NCBI GenBank assembly: GCA_030652315.1
Contig: JAUSAX010000038.1
Location: forward strand, 1 to 64,000
DNA: 64,000 nucleotides
Reading direction: 5' to 3'
DNA from: Afipia sp.
Lineage (GTDB): Bacteria; Pseudomonadota; Alphaproteobacteria; Rhizobiales; Xanthobacteraceae
Below, in pieces: positions 43,454 through 52,679 of this stretch. The notes beneath the pieces are model-generated. The model saw only the letters and a program-made list of their open reading frames with translations. It was not told where the DNA came from and made no database searches. Every line of letters starts with the position of its first letter. Position 1 is the first letter of the stretch. The position numbers and the translations under genes were made by a program.

Positions 43454-45160
43454 CTATGCCGGCTTGTCGCCAAGAAAACCGTGCAGCGCAGCCACAACCT
43501 GCGCCCCTTCGCCGATTGCGCCGCCGACGCGCTTGACCGAACCGGCGCGCACGTCGCCGACGGCGAACACGCCGGGCACCGAGGTCTCCAGCGCCGACAC
43601 TGGCCGCCCGCACTGTGCGCCGGTCAGGACGAAGCCGGTGCGATCGAGGGTCACGCCGCAGTCCGCGAGCCACGCGGTGGCGGGATCGGCCCCGACAAAC
43701 AGAAACACGTTGCGGATTTCGCCCTCAGCTTCGACCCCTGACTTCCGGTTGCGCCAGCGCACCCGCTCAAGCCCGCCATCGTCAGGGCCTTCCAGCCCGA
43801 CGATCTCGGTATGGATCATCAGTTCGATGTTCGGCGTCGCCATGATGCGATCGATCAGATAGCGCGACATGCTGTCGGCGAGACCACCGCTGCGGATCAT
43901 CATCCGCACTTTGCTGGCGTGGCTAGAGAGAAACACCGCGGCTTGACCGGCGGAATTGCCGCCCCCGACGAGAACCACTTCCTGTTGCGCGCAGAGCCGC
44001 CCCTCGATCGGCGACGCCCAATACCAGACACCACGTCCCTCGAACGTGTCGAGGTTCTCGATCGTTGGCCGCCGGTAGCGTGCGCCGCTCGCGACGACGA
44101 TGGATTTAGCCTTCAGGAAATGACCGCATTCGGTGGTAAGCCCGAATACGCCGTCACTTTTCGAACAGTCGAGCGACTTGGCTTCGACCGGAATCATCAT
44201 GTCCGCGCCGAACTTCTGCGCCTGATTGTAGGCCCGCCCGGCCAGTGCCTGACCCGAGATGCCGGTCGGAAATCCGAGATAGTTCTCGATCCGCGCGCTG
44301 GCGCCGGCCTGCCCGCCGAAATGGCGCGCATCGAGCACCGCCACCGACAATCCTTCCGACGCGGCATACACCGCGGTCGCAAGGCCGGCGGGACCACCGC
44401 CGACGACGGCGACGTCATAGAGTTTGTCCCGTATCGGACCGCCGATCATTCCCATCGCATACGCAAGATCGACTTCGCTGGGATTGCGCAGCACGGTGCC
44501 ATCCGGGGCCACCACCAGCGGCAGATCGGCGGGCGAGGGCGAATAGCGCGCGATCAGATCGGCCGCGTCCGTGTCGGCGGCGGGATCGAGCACGTGATGG
44601 GGAACACCGTTGCGCGACAGAAAGCCCTGAAGCCGCACCACGCCGCCCAGCGACGGCGAACCGATCAGCACCGGGCCTCCGACGCCGGCCTGGATCAGCG
44701 CAACACGACGCAGAATCAGTGCGCGCATGATGCGCTCGCCGAGATCGGCTTCGGCGACAAGCAGCGCGCGCAGATCGGGCGGCGCAATCAGCAACGTCTC
44801 GACATCGCCCTCGGCGGCGCCGTTCACCAGCGCGCGTCGGCCAGAAAGCTGCCCGATCTCGGCGAGAAACTGGCCCGGCCCCTGATCGATCACCGGCGTG
44901 ACGTGACCCATGCCGTCGCGCTGGGTGATGGCGACGTGCCCGGAGAGAATGACGAACATGCCGGGCCCGACCTTGCCGGTCTCGAACAGCAGCTCGCCAT
45001 CCTTATAGTGATGCACCTCGCCGAACCGGCGCATGCGGCCGATCTCGGCATCCGTCAGCGTCGGGAATGTCTGCTCGTAGCGTGGAAACGACCGCGCGAG
45101 CGCCGATTGCGGGGCCTCTCTATTCGTTGCAGCGGGGTCTGTCGCCGGTTTGGTCGTCAT
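43454..45160 (-). CDS. FAD-dependent oxidoreductase with N-terminal cyclic-nucleotide-type domain
   Basis: The 568-aa protein has a cNMP-binding domain at about 35-150 (YKDGELLFETGKVGPGMFVI, GQFLAEIGQLSGRRALV). A thioredoxin-like linker domain spans about 155-245. A thioredoxin-reductase-type FAD/NAD module spans 250-568 (VVGGGPAGLATAVYAASEGL, VVLVGGGNSAGQAAVFLSSH, VFAVGDVRAGSVKRV). The redox CxxC of true thioredoxin reductases is missing; the position reads YWASP. It probably transfers electrons from NAD(P)H to an unknown acceptor, gated by a ligand. The UBP-finger gene lies just downstream. Confidence 0.92.
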   Translation of the reverse strand: MTTKPATDPAATNREAPQSALARSFPRYEQTFPTLTDAEIGRMRRFGEVHHYKDGELLFETGKVGPGMFVILSGHVAITQRDGMGHVTPVIDQGPGQFLAEIGQLSGRRALVNGAAEGDVETLLIAPPDLRALLVAEADLGERIMRALILRRVALIQAGVGGPVLIGSPSLGGVVRLQGFLSRNGVPHHVLDPAADTDAADLIARYSPSPADLPLVVAPDGTVLRNPSEVDLAYAMGMIGGPIRDKLYDVAVVGGGPAGLATAVYAASEGLSVAVLDARHFGGQAGASARIENYLGFPTGISGQALAGRAYNQAQKFGADMMIPVEAKSLDCSKSDGVFGLTTECGHFLKAKSIVVASGARYRRPTIENLDTFEGRGVWYWASPIEGRLCAQQEVVLVGGGNSAGQAAVFLSSHASKVRMMIRSGGLADSMSRYLIDRIMATPNIELMIHTEIVGLEGPDDGGLERVRWRNRKSGVEAEGEIRNVFLFVGADPATAWLADCGVTLDRTGFVLTGAQCGRPVSALETSVPGVFAVGDVRAGSVKRVGGAIGEGAQVVAALHGFLGDKPA

Positions 45161-45302
45161 GTCTCGAACCCTTGCTTGAATAACGAGCGGACTCTGCGAA
45201 CAGCCGTCAGCATCATGTCAGCCTAGATCGTGCTTGAAGTGGGGATAATCAAGAAAGGTGCCAAGCCGGATGTCATCACCGGGAACGGTCGCAACTGGAC
45301 GA

Positions 45303-45509
45303 TTATCCGCCGCGGTCTCGCGGATCGGAAGGTGCACAGGGAGAAACAGCCTCGTCCCGCGCCCGCGCATCGTCATCCGGCGTGACAATCGCCATTCCTG
45401 CGCGGCCGCGTGCCTGCGACTTGCGCCGTTTCAGGTTGTCACGCAACGCCGATTTCAGCCGCGCCTCGCGCGCGGATTTGGCATCGTTCTTGTCGGGGTC
45501 GTTCGCCAT
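45303..45509 (-). CDS. Small basic protein of unknown function
   Basis: The 68-aa protein has NDAKSAREARLKSALRDNLKRRKSQARG, a strongly basic amphipathic helix, followed by a polar tail. From memory similar sequences are widespread and uncharacterised in Bradyrhizobium relatives. No signal peptide or membrane segment. It lies alone between two unrelated genes. The codon-level pattern looks coding. Confidence 0.65.
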   Translation of the reverse strand: MANDPDKNDAKSAREARLKSALRDNLKRRKSQARGRAGMAIVTPDDDARARDEAVSPCAPSDPRDRGG

Positions 45510-45602
45510 TCAGCTTTGCTCGCATCTCGCCTTGACCGTCTCGCCGATGACGGTCAGGTGGGATAATATCGGATCCAGCGAACAATGTGACAGGAAGAAA
45601 CC

Positions 45603-46043
45603 ATGACGGATGAAGCGACAGCGCTCGCGCCGGCAGTGCAGGAGACGCTTCGTGGCTGGCATCGGTTTGTCGAAACCAAAAACGAAGAAGTGCTGCGGCC
45701 ATTGTTCGCGGAGACCACCGTGTTCCGCTCACCGTTTGTGCACCTGCCGATTCCGGGACGTCCCGCCAGCGTGCTGATCCTCGGGGCGGTCGTGCAGATT
45801 TTCGAGAATTTCCGCTACCACCGCATGTTCGTGTCCGGCACCCACGATGTGGGGCTAGAGTTCAGCGCCAATATTGGCGAACTGAAACTGAAGGGGGTCG
45901 ATCTGGTGAAATTCGATTCCGCGGGCAAGATCATCGAATTCGAGGTGATGATCCGGCCTTTCAAGGCCCTGGAGGCCCTGAGCACCCGTATGAGCGCCCG
46001 GATCGGTCCGGAGCTTGCGAAATACAAGACGGCGGCGGCCTGA
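45603..46043 (+). CDS. SnoaL-like/NTF2-fold protein
   Basis: The protein is 146 aa with AGGAAGA upstream of the ATG. RGWHRFVETKNEEVLRPLFA, TTVFRSPFVHLP and the ending EFEVMIRPFKALEAL are the helix-strand pattern of small NTF2-like (SnoaL_2) proteins. These form a cone-shaped pocket that binds a small ligand or catalyses isomerisation or hydrolysis. The activity cannot be read. It is a single gene upstream of tRNA-Thr. Confidence 0.88.
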   Translation: MTDEATALAPAVQETLRGWHRFVETKNEEVLRPLFAETTVFRSPFVHLPIPGRPASVLILGAVVQIFENFRYHRMFVSGTHDVGLEFSANIGELKLKGVDLVKFDSAGKIIEFEVMIRPFKALEALSTRMSARIGPELAKYKTAAA

Positions 46044-46184
46044 GTTCCAGTCCAGGGACCGAAGAATGAGCTGTTCGGCGCTTGCACCATCGGTGGCCTT
46101 ATGGCAAAGGAACGCGCGCCTTTAGAGGCTTTTCAGCTGATTCACGTACACCGTACGGTTCTGGCTTTTTCTCGTCTGGCGTTC

Positions 46185-46259
46185 GCTGCCGTAGCTCAGT
46201 GGTAGAGCACTCCATTGGTAATGGAGAGGTCGACAGTTCAATCCTGTCTGGCAGCACCA
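46185..46259 (+). tRNA. tRNA-Thr (anticodon GGT)
   Basis: 75 nt with an encoded CCA. The acceptor pair is GCTGCCG/TGGCAGC, the D-arm AGCTCAGTGGTAGAGC, the anticodon stem CTCCA/TGGAG with loop TTGGTAA (GGT), and the T-arm GACAGTTCAATCCTGTC. Confidence 0.98.
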
Positions 46260-46457
46260 GCCTACCTCCCTTCAAGATTCAGGACAGGCCGCAGCGTCTT
46301 CGCTGTTTCGCACGGCGCGAAAAGCTCTTTGATTTCAACAACAAGAACCCTTGCCAGAATTTCGCCAAAATCGCTGATTCTTCGCGAAAATTTTAACCAG
46401 CCATCCGGATACTGCGCCCGCACGTAAAAATACTGAAATCCGGGGGGATTTGGAATT

Positions 46458-48605
46458 ATGGCTTTGCGGTTCAAGGTCGGAAAAAATCTGTTTCGCTTCA
46501 AATTACCGAGCCTGAAGCTCGGCGTTCGGGGAAGTCTCTTCCTGGCATTCGCAGTCATCGCCGGCATGGCGATCGCGATCAGCGCAGGAGCGAGCCTGCT
46601 GCTTGGCCAGCTCGGCGGCATGATGACCGAACTCAGCAACCGCGACATTCCTCGCCTGACGGCGAGCTTGCAGCTATCCGCTCTGAGCCAGAGCCTCGCC
46701 TCGCGCGGACCAGCGGTGCTCGCATCGGACGATGAAAGCGTACTTCAAACGCGCGTCAAGGACCTGAAAGACGCTCAGACCGCCGCCATCGAGAAGCTGA
46801 AAGAGATCAAGAATCTCAACGCCGACCCGTCCGTCGTGACGGCGCTCGAAGAAAACGTCAGAATGATCGACGACACCATCACCAGCCTGCAGTCGGCGGC
46901 AAAGGAACGGCTCGATCTCGCCGGGCAGCATACCCAGCAGTTCGAGGCTGCGCGCAAGGCCCACGCCGCGGTCGTCAATATGATCAATTCCAGCACCGAT
47001 CAGGCGAAATCCGTGGTCAACTCCGCACTGACAAACCTGAGCGTCGATGGCCGCGACGCCCTGAAAGCCATGCAGGGCGTCGATATGCTGGCCAGCCTGC
47101 TGGCAGACGTCAACTTTGCCGCAAGCAACATCAGCGCCGCTGCCAGCGCCAACAACGCCGAGACGCTCAGCGATCAGGAATATGCGTTCTCGGTGACGTC
47201 CGACAGCATCGACACTTCTCTTGCTTCGCTTGGCCGCCGCGGCGATGGCGACAAGATGAAGGAAGCCGTCGCGCAACTGTTGGCGTTCGGCAACAAGAAG
47301 ACCGGCGTCTTCAAGCTCCGCCAGAAGGAGCTGGATTCCGCCGATTACGGCCGGCTTATTCTGGAAGAGACCGGCAAGCTCAACCGTGGTCTCGAGATGA
47401 GCATCAAGCGGCTGGTCGATGACGTGCAGACGGCGACGGACACCGCAGCGACCAAGGCGCGCAGCACGATTGCGCTGGGAACGACAACCATGCTCGCACT
47501 CGGCGCGCTCACGCTGATCGGATCCGCGCTGTTCGTCTGGCTCTATGTCGGCCGCAACATCCTGGGCCGCATCAGCAACCTGCAGAACGTGATGCGCCGG
47601 CTGTCCGAGGGCGACCTTGACGCCGAGGTGAAACGCAGCCGCCAGCAGGACGAAATCGCCGTCATGGCCGGCTCGCTCGAGGTGTTCCGCGAGAGCATGA
47701 TCCGCTCGCGTGCGCTGAGCAGCGAACAGGACCAGGACCGCGTCGCCAAGGCCGAGCGCGCGTCGCGCATCGAAACCCAGATCGTGCATTTCGAGGACAA
47801 GGTGCGGGCCGCGCTTGACGGCCTGATGACCTCGGCCAATGTCATGCAATCGACGGCGGAGAGCATGTCGACATCCGCCGAGCATTCGAGCGCTCTGGTG
47901 AGCACCGTCGCGTCCGCCGCCGAGGAAACCTCGGTCAACGTGCAGACGGTTTCGGCCGGCACCGAGGAATTGACCTCGTCGATTCAGGAAATCAGCCGCC
48001 AGGTCACGAACTCGACCAAGATCGCCGCCAACGCGGTCAGCGACGCCGGCAAGACCGACGCCACCATGCAGGGCCTCGCCGACAACGCCAACCGCATCAG
48101 CAGCGTGGTCGATCTCATTCAGGAAATCGCATCGCAGACCAACCTGCTGGCGCTCAACGCCACCATCGAAGCCGCGCGTGCCGGCGAAGCCGGCCGTGGC
48201 TTCGCTGTCGTCGCGTCGGAAGTCAAAAGCCTCGCCGAACAGACAGCAAAGGCGACCGATGAAATCCGCTCGCAGATTGCCAATATGCAGACCGTCACCA
48301 CGTCGGCGGTCGGCGCAATCCGCAGTATCGGCGCTACCATCGGCGAGATCAGTGAAGTAACCACCGCCATCGCCGCAGCGGTCGAAGAGCAAGGCGCTGC
48401 AACGCGCGAGATTGCCCGCAACATCCAGCACGCCGCCAGCGGCACCTCGGAAGTCTCGAGCAACATCGTCGGCGTGAGCCGCGCCTCGAGCGAGGCCGGA
48501 GTTGCAGCGGGCGATGTGCTGAACGCATCGAACGAACTTCGCCGCGAAGCCGACACGCTTCGCGCAGAGGTCGATGCCTTCCTGCTGAACATCCGCGCCG
48601 CATAA
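46458..48605 (+). CDS. Methyl-accepting chemotaxis protein
   Basis: The protein is 715 aa. TM1 is about 27-50 (SLFLAFAVIAGMAIAI) and a helical periplasmic sensor about 55-330. TM2 is about 335-357, HAMP about 358-410, and the signalling domain about 430-710. The hairpin tip IQEIASQTNLLALNATIEAA is complete, so it should couple to CheA/CheW. There is no C-terminal CheR-binding pentapeptide. The ligand is unknown. It is a single gene, which is common for chemoreceptors in this group. Confidence 0.95.
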   Translation: MALRFKVGKNLFRFKLPSLKLGVRGSLFLAFAVIAGMAIAISAGASLLLGQLGGMMTELSNRDIPRLTASLQLSALSQSLASRGPAVLASDDESVLQTRVKDLKDAQTAAIEKLKEIKNLNADPSVVTALEENVRMIDDTITSLQSAAKERLDLAGQHTQQFEAARKAHAAVVNMINSSTDQAKSVVNSALTNLSVDGRDALKAMQGVDMLASLLADVNFAASNISAAASANNAETLSDQEYAFSVTSDSIDTSLASLGRRGDGDKMKEAVAQLLAFGNKKTGVFKLRQKELDSADYGRLILEETGKLNRGLEMSIKRLVDDVQTATDTAATKARSTIALGTTTMLALGALTLIGSALFVWLYVGRNILGRISNLQNVMRRLSEGDLDAEVKRSRQQDEIAVMAGSLEVFRESMIRSRALSSEQDQDRVAKAERASRIETQIVHFEDKVRAALDGLMTSANVMQSTAESMSTSAEHSSALVSTVASAAEETSVNVQTVSAGTEELTSSIQEISRQVTNSTKIAANAVSDAGKTDATMQGLADNANRISSVVDLIQEIASQTNLLALNATIEAARAGEAGRGFAVVASEVKSLAEQTAKATDEIRSQIANMQTVTTSAVGAIRSIGATIGEISEVTTAIAAAVEEQGAATREIARNIQHAASGTSEVSSNIVGVSRASSEAGVAAGDVLNASNELRREADTLRAEVDAFLLNIRAA

Positions 48606-48647
48606 TTGCGTCTACATGCTATGCCGACTGGCATGGCTGCGTTCTGT

Positions 48648-48680
48648 TTGGGGTTCGGTGCCTTGTGCTCCGAACCCCAA
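48648..48680 (+). terminator. Hairpin after the chemoreceptor gene
   Basis: Perfect 11-bp stem TTGGGGTTCGG / CCGAACCCCAA with an 11-nt loop, 43 bases after the stop. No U-run follows, so the role as terminator is tentative. Confidence 0.6.
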
Positions 48681-48865
48681 TTCGTTGATGGCGCGCGCCA
48701 TATCGAAAATGCAGGCTCCACGTTCCATGGAACAGCATGATTCCTTGGTGCTTTTGGCTCCTGCGTCCGCGCACCGAACCACACATCAGATTGACTCTTC
48801 TGGACCTCCATGGTCCTTGCTAGTTTCGATGCGGGGAAATCGCGCGTGCCGTCAAGACATCGCCT

Positions 48866-48892
48866 TCTGCCCGATCAGTTGAGCTAACGGCG
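48866..48892 (-). pseudogene. Possible tRNA 5'-half remnant
   Basis: The reverse complement reads CGCCGTTAGCTCAACTGATC followed by GGGCAGA. This resembles the D-arm of a tRNA (TTAGCTCAGTTGGTAGAGCA in tRNA-Lys-type genes) with about 18 of 23 positions shared. No anticodon or T-arm follows. It may be a relic of an integration event or coincidence. Confidence 0.3.
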
Positions 48893-48930
48893 TCTTCAGG
48901 GCGACGTCTTTACATGCAAGGAGACAGCGC

Positions 48931-50022
48931 ATGAGCATAGTGCCGGGTTCGGATGTGAATGGCGGAGTGTCGGTCGGCCGGGATGCGCTGATCGCGCCGC
49001 GCAACGACTGGACCCGCGCGGAAGCGCAGACGCTTTACGATCTTCCGTTCGCGGATCTGATCTTTCAGGCGCAAAGCATTCATCGCCGTAACTTCGATCC
49101 CAACCACGTCGAGACCGCGAGCCTGCTCAGCATCAAGACCGGCGGCTGCCCCGAGGATTGCGGCTACTGCTCGCAGAGCGCCAAGTACGACACCGGCCTC
49201 AAGGCCTCCAAACTGATGGATCACGACGACGTCGTTGAGACCGCAAGGCGTGCCAAGGAAGCCGGCGCAGAACGCTTCTGCATGGCGGCTGCGTGGCGCA
49301 ATCCGAAGGACAAGGATCTCGACAAGGTTTGCGACATGGTCAGCGCCGTGAAGGGTCTCGGCATGGAGACCTGCGTCACGCTCGGCATGCTGACCGACAA
49401 GCAGGCGAAGCGGCTGCACGATGCCGGCCTCGACTTCTACAATCATAACGTCGACACCTCGCCGGAATTCTACGACAAGATCATCACCACGCGCACGATG
49501 CAGGATCGCATCGACACGCTGGCGCATGCGCGTGAAGCCGGATTGAAGGTCTGTTGCGGCGGCATCATCGGCATGGGCGAGCAGGTCGATGATCGTCTCG
49601 GCATGCTGGCGCTGCTGGCGAACCTCCCCGAACATCCCGAGAGCGTTCCGATCAACATGTGGAACGAGGTCAAGGGCGTGCCGGTCAACGACACCGCCGA
49701 GCGGCCCGATCCGATCGCGCTGGTGCGGATGATCGCTGTGGCGCGCATCATGATGCCGCGAAGCGTGGTTCGCCTTTCCGCTGGCCGCCAGTACATGACC
49801 GATGAACTGCAGGCGCTGTGCTTCGTTGCCGGTGCCAACTCGATCTTCATCGGCGACGTGCTGCTGACCACCAAGAATCCGCAGACCGAACGCGACGCCA
49901 ACCTGCTCGATCGCCTCGGTATCAAGTCGAAGCTCGACGATGGCAAGCACAGTTGCCATACGCATGCCGATGCGCAGCCGGCAGCCGCCACAGTGTCGAT
50001 CAGCGGCGCAGCGGCGTCCTGA
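48931..50022 (+). CDS. bioB: Biotin synthase
   Basis: The protein is 363 aa. The radical-SAM motif is [17 protein letters not shown], and the [2Fe-2S] cysteines and Arg are in [27 protein letters not shown] and [10 protein letters not shown]. It inserts sulfur into dethiobiotin. AAGGAGA precedes the ATG by 6 bases. The last 25 residues ([18 protein letters not shown]) are a low-complexity tail. No other bio gene is in the window, so it is not in a bio operon here. Confidence 0.97.
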   Translation: MSIVPGSDVNGGVSVGRDALIAPRNDWTRAEAQTLYDLPFADLIFQAQSIHRRNFDPNHVETASLLSIKTGGCPEDCGYCSQSAKYDTGLKASKLMDHDDVVETARRAKEAGAERFCMAAAWRNPKDKDLDKVCDMVSAVKGLGMETCVTLGMLTDKQAKRLHDAGLDFYNHNVDTSPEFYDKIITTRTMQDRIDTLAHAREAGLKVCCGGIIGMGEQVDDRLGMLALLANLPEHPESVPINMWNEVKGVPVNDTAERPDPIALVRMIAVARIMMPRSVVRLSAGRQYMTDELQALCFVAGANSIFIGDVLLTTKNPQTERDANLLDRLGIKSKLDDGKHSCHTHADAQPAAATVSISGAAAS

Positions 50023-50167
50023 CGCCGTTTCAAACGTCCGTCAGCATGGCCGCCTGCATGGCAACCATGCTGACGCAGTCCGTAAAACGCGCCTTTTCGG
50101 CTGGCGGACACTAGCGCGGCGAGGTTTGCCGCGTTAAGCCGAGCCTGAAAACTGCGATTGCGAGACG

Positions 50168-51232
50168 ATGCACACCAAAACAGCCCCACTGCCCGTAGCC
50201 CCTGACGGCCTGCGCTATCCGATTGAGACCCCGCCCAAACCGGACGAAGCGATCGAACTCGCGCCCGGCCTGATATGGGTGCGCATGACTCTGCCGTTCC
50301 GTCTCAACCATGTGAACATCTACCTGCTCGCCGACGGCGACGGCTGGACCATGGTCGATACCGGCATCGGCAACGACGCCACCATCGCGGCATGGACGAC
50401 CTTGTTCGAAGGCCCGCTCAAGGGCTTTCACATCACCCGGCTGATCGTGACGCATTCGCACCCGGACCACGTCGGGCTCGCGGGCTGGATCGTCGAGCGT
50501 TTCGGCTGCCCGCTTCTGATGTCGCAGGTCGAATATCTGCAGGCCGCGTATCACCAGCATCGCGGCTCGCCGGAACGTAAGCTGGAGCAGCGGCTGTTCT
50601 TCCGCCGTCACGGCATGGACGAAGAGATCACCGAAGCGCTGCTCGGCAAGGGCCAGGATTACCTGACGCGCGTGTCGATCCTCCCCGCATCCTATTATCG
50701 CCTGTCCAAGGGCGACGAGATCACGATCGGCACGCGGACGTTCAAGGTCCTCACCGGTGGCGGTCACGCGCTCGATCAGGTCATGCTCTATTGCGAAGCC
50801 GACAACATCTTCCTGTCGGCGGATCAGGTGCTGAGCAAGATTTCGCCGAATGTCAGCGTGTGGGCGGTGGAACCCGACGCCAATTCGCTGGGCGAATACC
50901 TGACCTCGCTCGAGGAGCTCGCAGGCCTGCTGCCGGATGACGTTCTGGTGCTGCCCGGTCACGGCGTGCCGTTCTACGGCGCAAAGACGCGCATCAAGCA
51001 ACTCGCGGATCACCACGAAGAACGGTGCCAGCTGATCGCGGCTGCATGCCGTGCATCGCCGAAGACCTCCGCAGAACTGGTGCCGGTGGTGTTCCACAAG
51101 CACGTCCTCGACGCCCACCAGACCGGCTTCGCCGCCGGCGAGCTGATCGCGCACGTCAATCACATGCTGGCCGGAGGCCGGCTGACGTCCAGTCTTGGCG
51201 CCGATGGTGTGCTGCGTTTCGCCACCGCCTGA
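50168..51232 (+). CDS. MBL-fold metallo-hydrolase
   Basis: The 354-aa protein has the zinc motif VTHSHPDHVGLAGW (HxHxDH), a later VLTGGGHALDQVMLYCE, the bridging Asp in FLSADQVLS and the final VLPGHGVPFYG. All metallo-beta-lactamase-fold ligands are present. A ~60-residue C-terminal helical domain (ELVPVVFHKHVLDAHQTGF) resembles the winged helix of LACTB2-like proteins. The substrate is not known; thioester or phosphodiester hydrolysis is plausible. Cytoplasmic. Confidence 0.93.
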   Translation: MHTKTAPLPVAPDGLRYPIETPPKPDEAIELAPGLIWVRMTLPFRLNHVNIYLLADGDGWTMVDTGIGNDATIAAWTTLFEGPLKGFHITRLIVTHSHPDHVGLAGWIVERFGCPLLMSQVEYLQAAYHQHRGSPERKLEQRLFFRRHGMDEEITEALLGKGQDYLTRVSILPASYYRLSKGDEITIGTRTFKVLTGGGHALDQVMLYCEADNIFLSADQVLSKISPNVSVWAVEPDANSLGEYLTSLEELAGLLPDDVLVLPGHGVPFYGAKTRIKQLADHHEERCQLIAAACRASPKTSAELVPVVFHKHVLDAHQTGFAAGELIAHVNHMLAGGRLTSSLGADGVLRFATA

Positions 51233-51272
51233 CTGGACCCCAATGCGCTGATTGAACGGAATTGATCCCGAG

Positions 51273-51286
51273 ATGATCTGGATCAA
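51273..51286 (+). promoter_or_regulatory. FixK/FNR-like box upstream of hemA
   Basis: ATGAT-CTGG-ATCAA matches the FNR/FixK consensus TTGAT-N4-ATCAA at 9 of 10 half-site positions. It lies 134 bases upstream of the hemA ATG, leaving room for a transcription start about 40 bases downstream. In Rhodopseudomonas palustris hemA is known to respond to FNR-type regulators. Confidence 0.55.
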
Positions 51287-51419
51287 GTTTTTGTCGCATA
51301 CGAGCCCGGCGAAAACGGCCTCGACATCAAAGCTGGAAAAGCTCTAAAAAGGCCTCGCGCACGGCGGAAGGCCCTTGGCCTGGTTGCCGTATTCCGGGTT
51401 CCCATCCAGGATTTTTGTG

Positions 51420-52646
51420 ATGGATTACAACAAGTTCTTCGACGATGCCCTCGGGCGGCTTCATGACGAGCGGCGCTACCGCGTTTTCGCGGATCTGGAG
51501 CGGATCGCTGGCCGCTTCCCCCACGCGACATGGCACTCGCCCAAAGGCCCGCGCCCGATCGTGATGTGGTGCTCGAACGACTATCTCGGGATGGGTCAAC
51601 ATCCGAAAGTCGTCGGCGCCATGGTGGAGACCGCGACCCGCGCCGGCACCGGTGCCGGAGGCACCCGCAACATTGCCGGAAACAACCACTCTCTGATCCA
51701 GCTTGAGCACGAACTGGCCGATCTGCACGGCAAGGAAGCGGCGCTGGTTTTCACCTCGGGCTATGTGTCCAACCAGACCGGTATCGCGACACTGGCGAAG
51801 CTGATTCCGAACTGCCTGATCCTGTCGGACGCGCTGAACCACAACTCGATGATCGAGGGCATCCGTCAGTCCGGCACTCAGTACCTCGTGTTTCGCCACA
51901 ACGACGTCGGGCATCTTGAAGAATTGCTGCGCGCCAATCCGGGCCGTCCGACGCTGATCGTCTGCGAAAGCCTGTACTCGATGGATGGCGATGTCGCGCC
52001 GCTGGCGAAGATCTGCGATCTCGCCGAGCGTTACGGCGCGATGACCTATGTCGATGAAGTTCATGCGGTCGGCATGTACGGCCCGCGCGGCGGCGGCATT
52101 GCCGAGCGCGACGGCGTGATGCACCGGATCGATATTCTCGAAGGCACGCTGGCAAAGGCGTTTGGCTGCCTCGGCGGCTACATCGCCGGCAGCGCCAAGA
52201 TGGTCGATGCGGTGCGCTCCTATGCGCCGGGCTTTATCTTCACCACGGCCCTTCCGCCTGCGATCTGCTCGGCCGCGACCGCCGCGATCAAACATCTGAA
52301 ATCGTCGTCATGGGAGCGCGAGCGTCATCAGGACCGCGCCGCGCGGCTCAAGGCCATTCTCATTGCCGCCGGCCTGCCGGTGATGTCGAGCGATACGCAC
52401 ATCGTCCCGTTGTTCGTGGGCGATCCGGAGCGCTGCAAGAAGGCATGCGACCTGCTGCTCGAACAGCACGGCATCTACATCCAGCCGATCAACTATCCGA
52501 CGGTGCCCAAGGGTACGGAGCGCTTGCGCATTACCCCGTCGCCGTATCACGAGGACGCGCTGATCGACGGCCTCGCCGAGGCGCTGGTCCAGGTCTGGGA
52601 ACAGCTCGGCCTGCCGCTGCACGCCAAATCCATGGCAGCTGAATAA
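51420..52646 (+). CDS. hemA: 5-aminolevulinate synthase
   Basis: The protein is 408 aa from the ATG at 51420 ([20 protein letters not shown]); the track's 15 extra residues are not family-like. The glycine-binding [29 protein letters not shown] and the PLP lysine in [13 protein letters not shown] are intact. It condenses glycine and succinyl-CoA, the C4 route to heme typical of alphaproteobacteria. A FixK/FNR-like box lies upstream and a FixJ-type regulator gene is convergent downstream. Confidence 0.97.
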   Translation: MDYNKFFDDALGRLHDERRYRVFADLERIAGRFPHATWHSPKGPRPIVMWCSNDYLGMGQHPKVVGAMVETATRAGTGAGGTRNIAGNNHSLIQLEHELADLHGKEAALVFTSGYVSNQTGIATLAKLIPNCLILSDALNHNSMIEGIRQSGTQYLVFRHNDVGHLEELLRANPGRPTLIVCESLYSMDGDVAPLAKICDLAERYGAMTYVDEVHAVGMYGPRGGGIAERDGVMHRIDILEGTLAKAFGCLGGYIAGSAKMVDAVRSYAPGFIFTTALPPAICSAATAAIKHLKSSSWERERHQDRAARLKAILIAAGLPVMSSDTHIVPLFVGDPERCKKACDLLLEQHGIYIQPINYPTVPKGTERLRITPSPYHEDALIDGLAEALVQVWEQLGLPLHAKSMAAE

Positions 52647-52679
52647 ATAGCAGCTGAATAAAACTACGGTCTTCTGACA

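Larger units (their letters stand above)
48606..48930. other. 325-bp gap between the chemoreceptor gene and bioB
   Basis: It contains the hairpin at 48648-48680, the tRNA-like fragment at 48866-48892 and the bioB ribosome site AAGGAGA. The rest shows no ORF or motif that I recognise. Confidence 0.55.

Noticed and set aside
43811-45226. 471-codon plus-strand ORF opposite the FAD oxidoreductase
   Set aside because: Antisense shadow; no recognisable motif.
46674-48431. 585-codon minus-strand ORF opposite the chemoreceptor
   Set aside because: Shadow of a clear MCP gene. The translation is His/Arg/Gly-rich with no domain, as expected for the antisense of GC-rich coding DNA.
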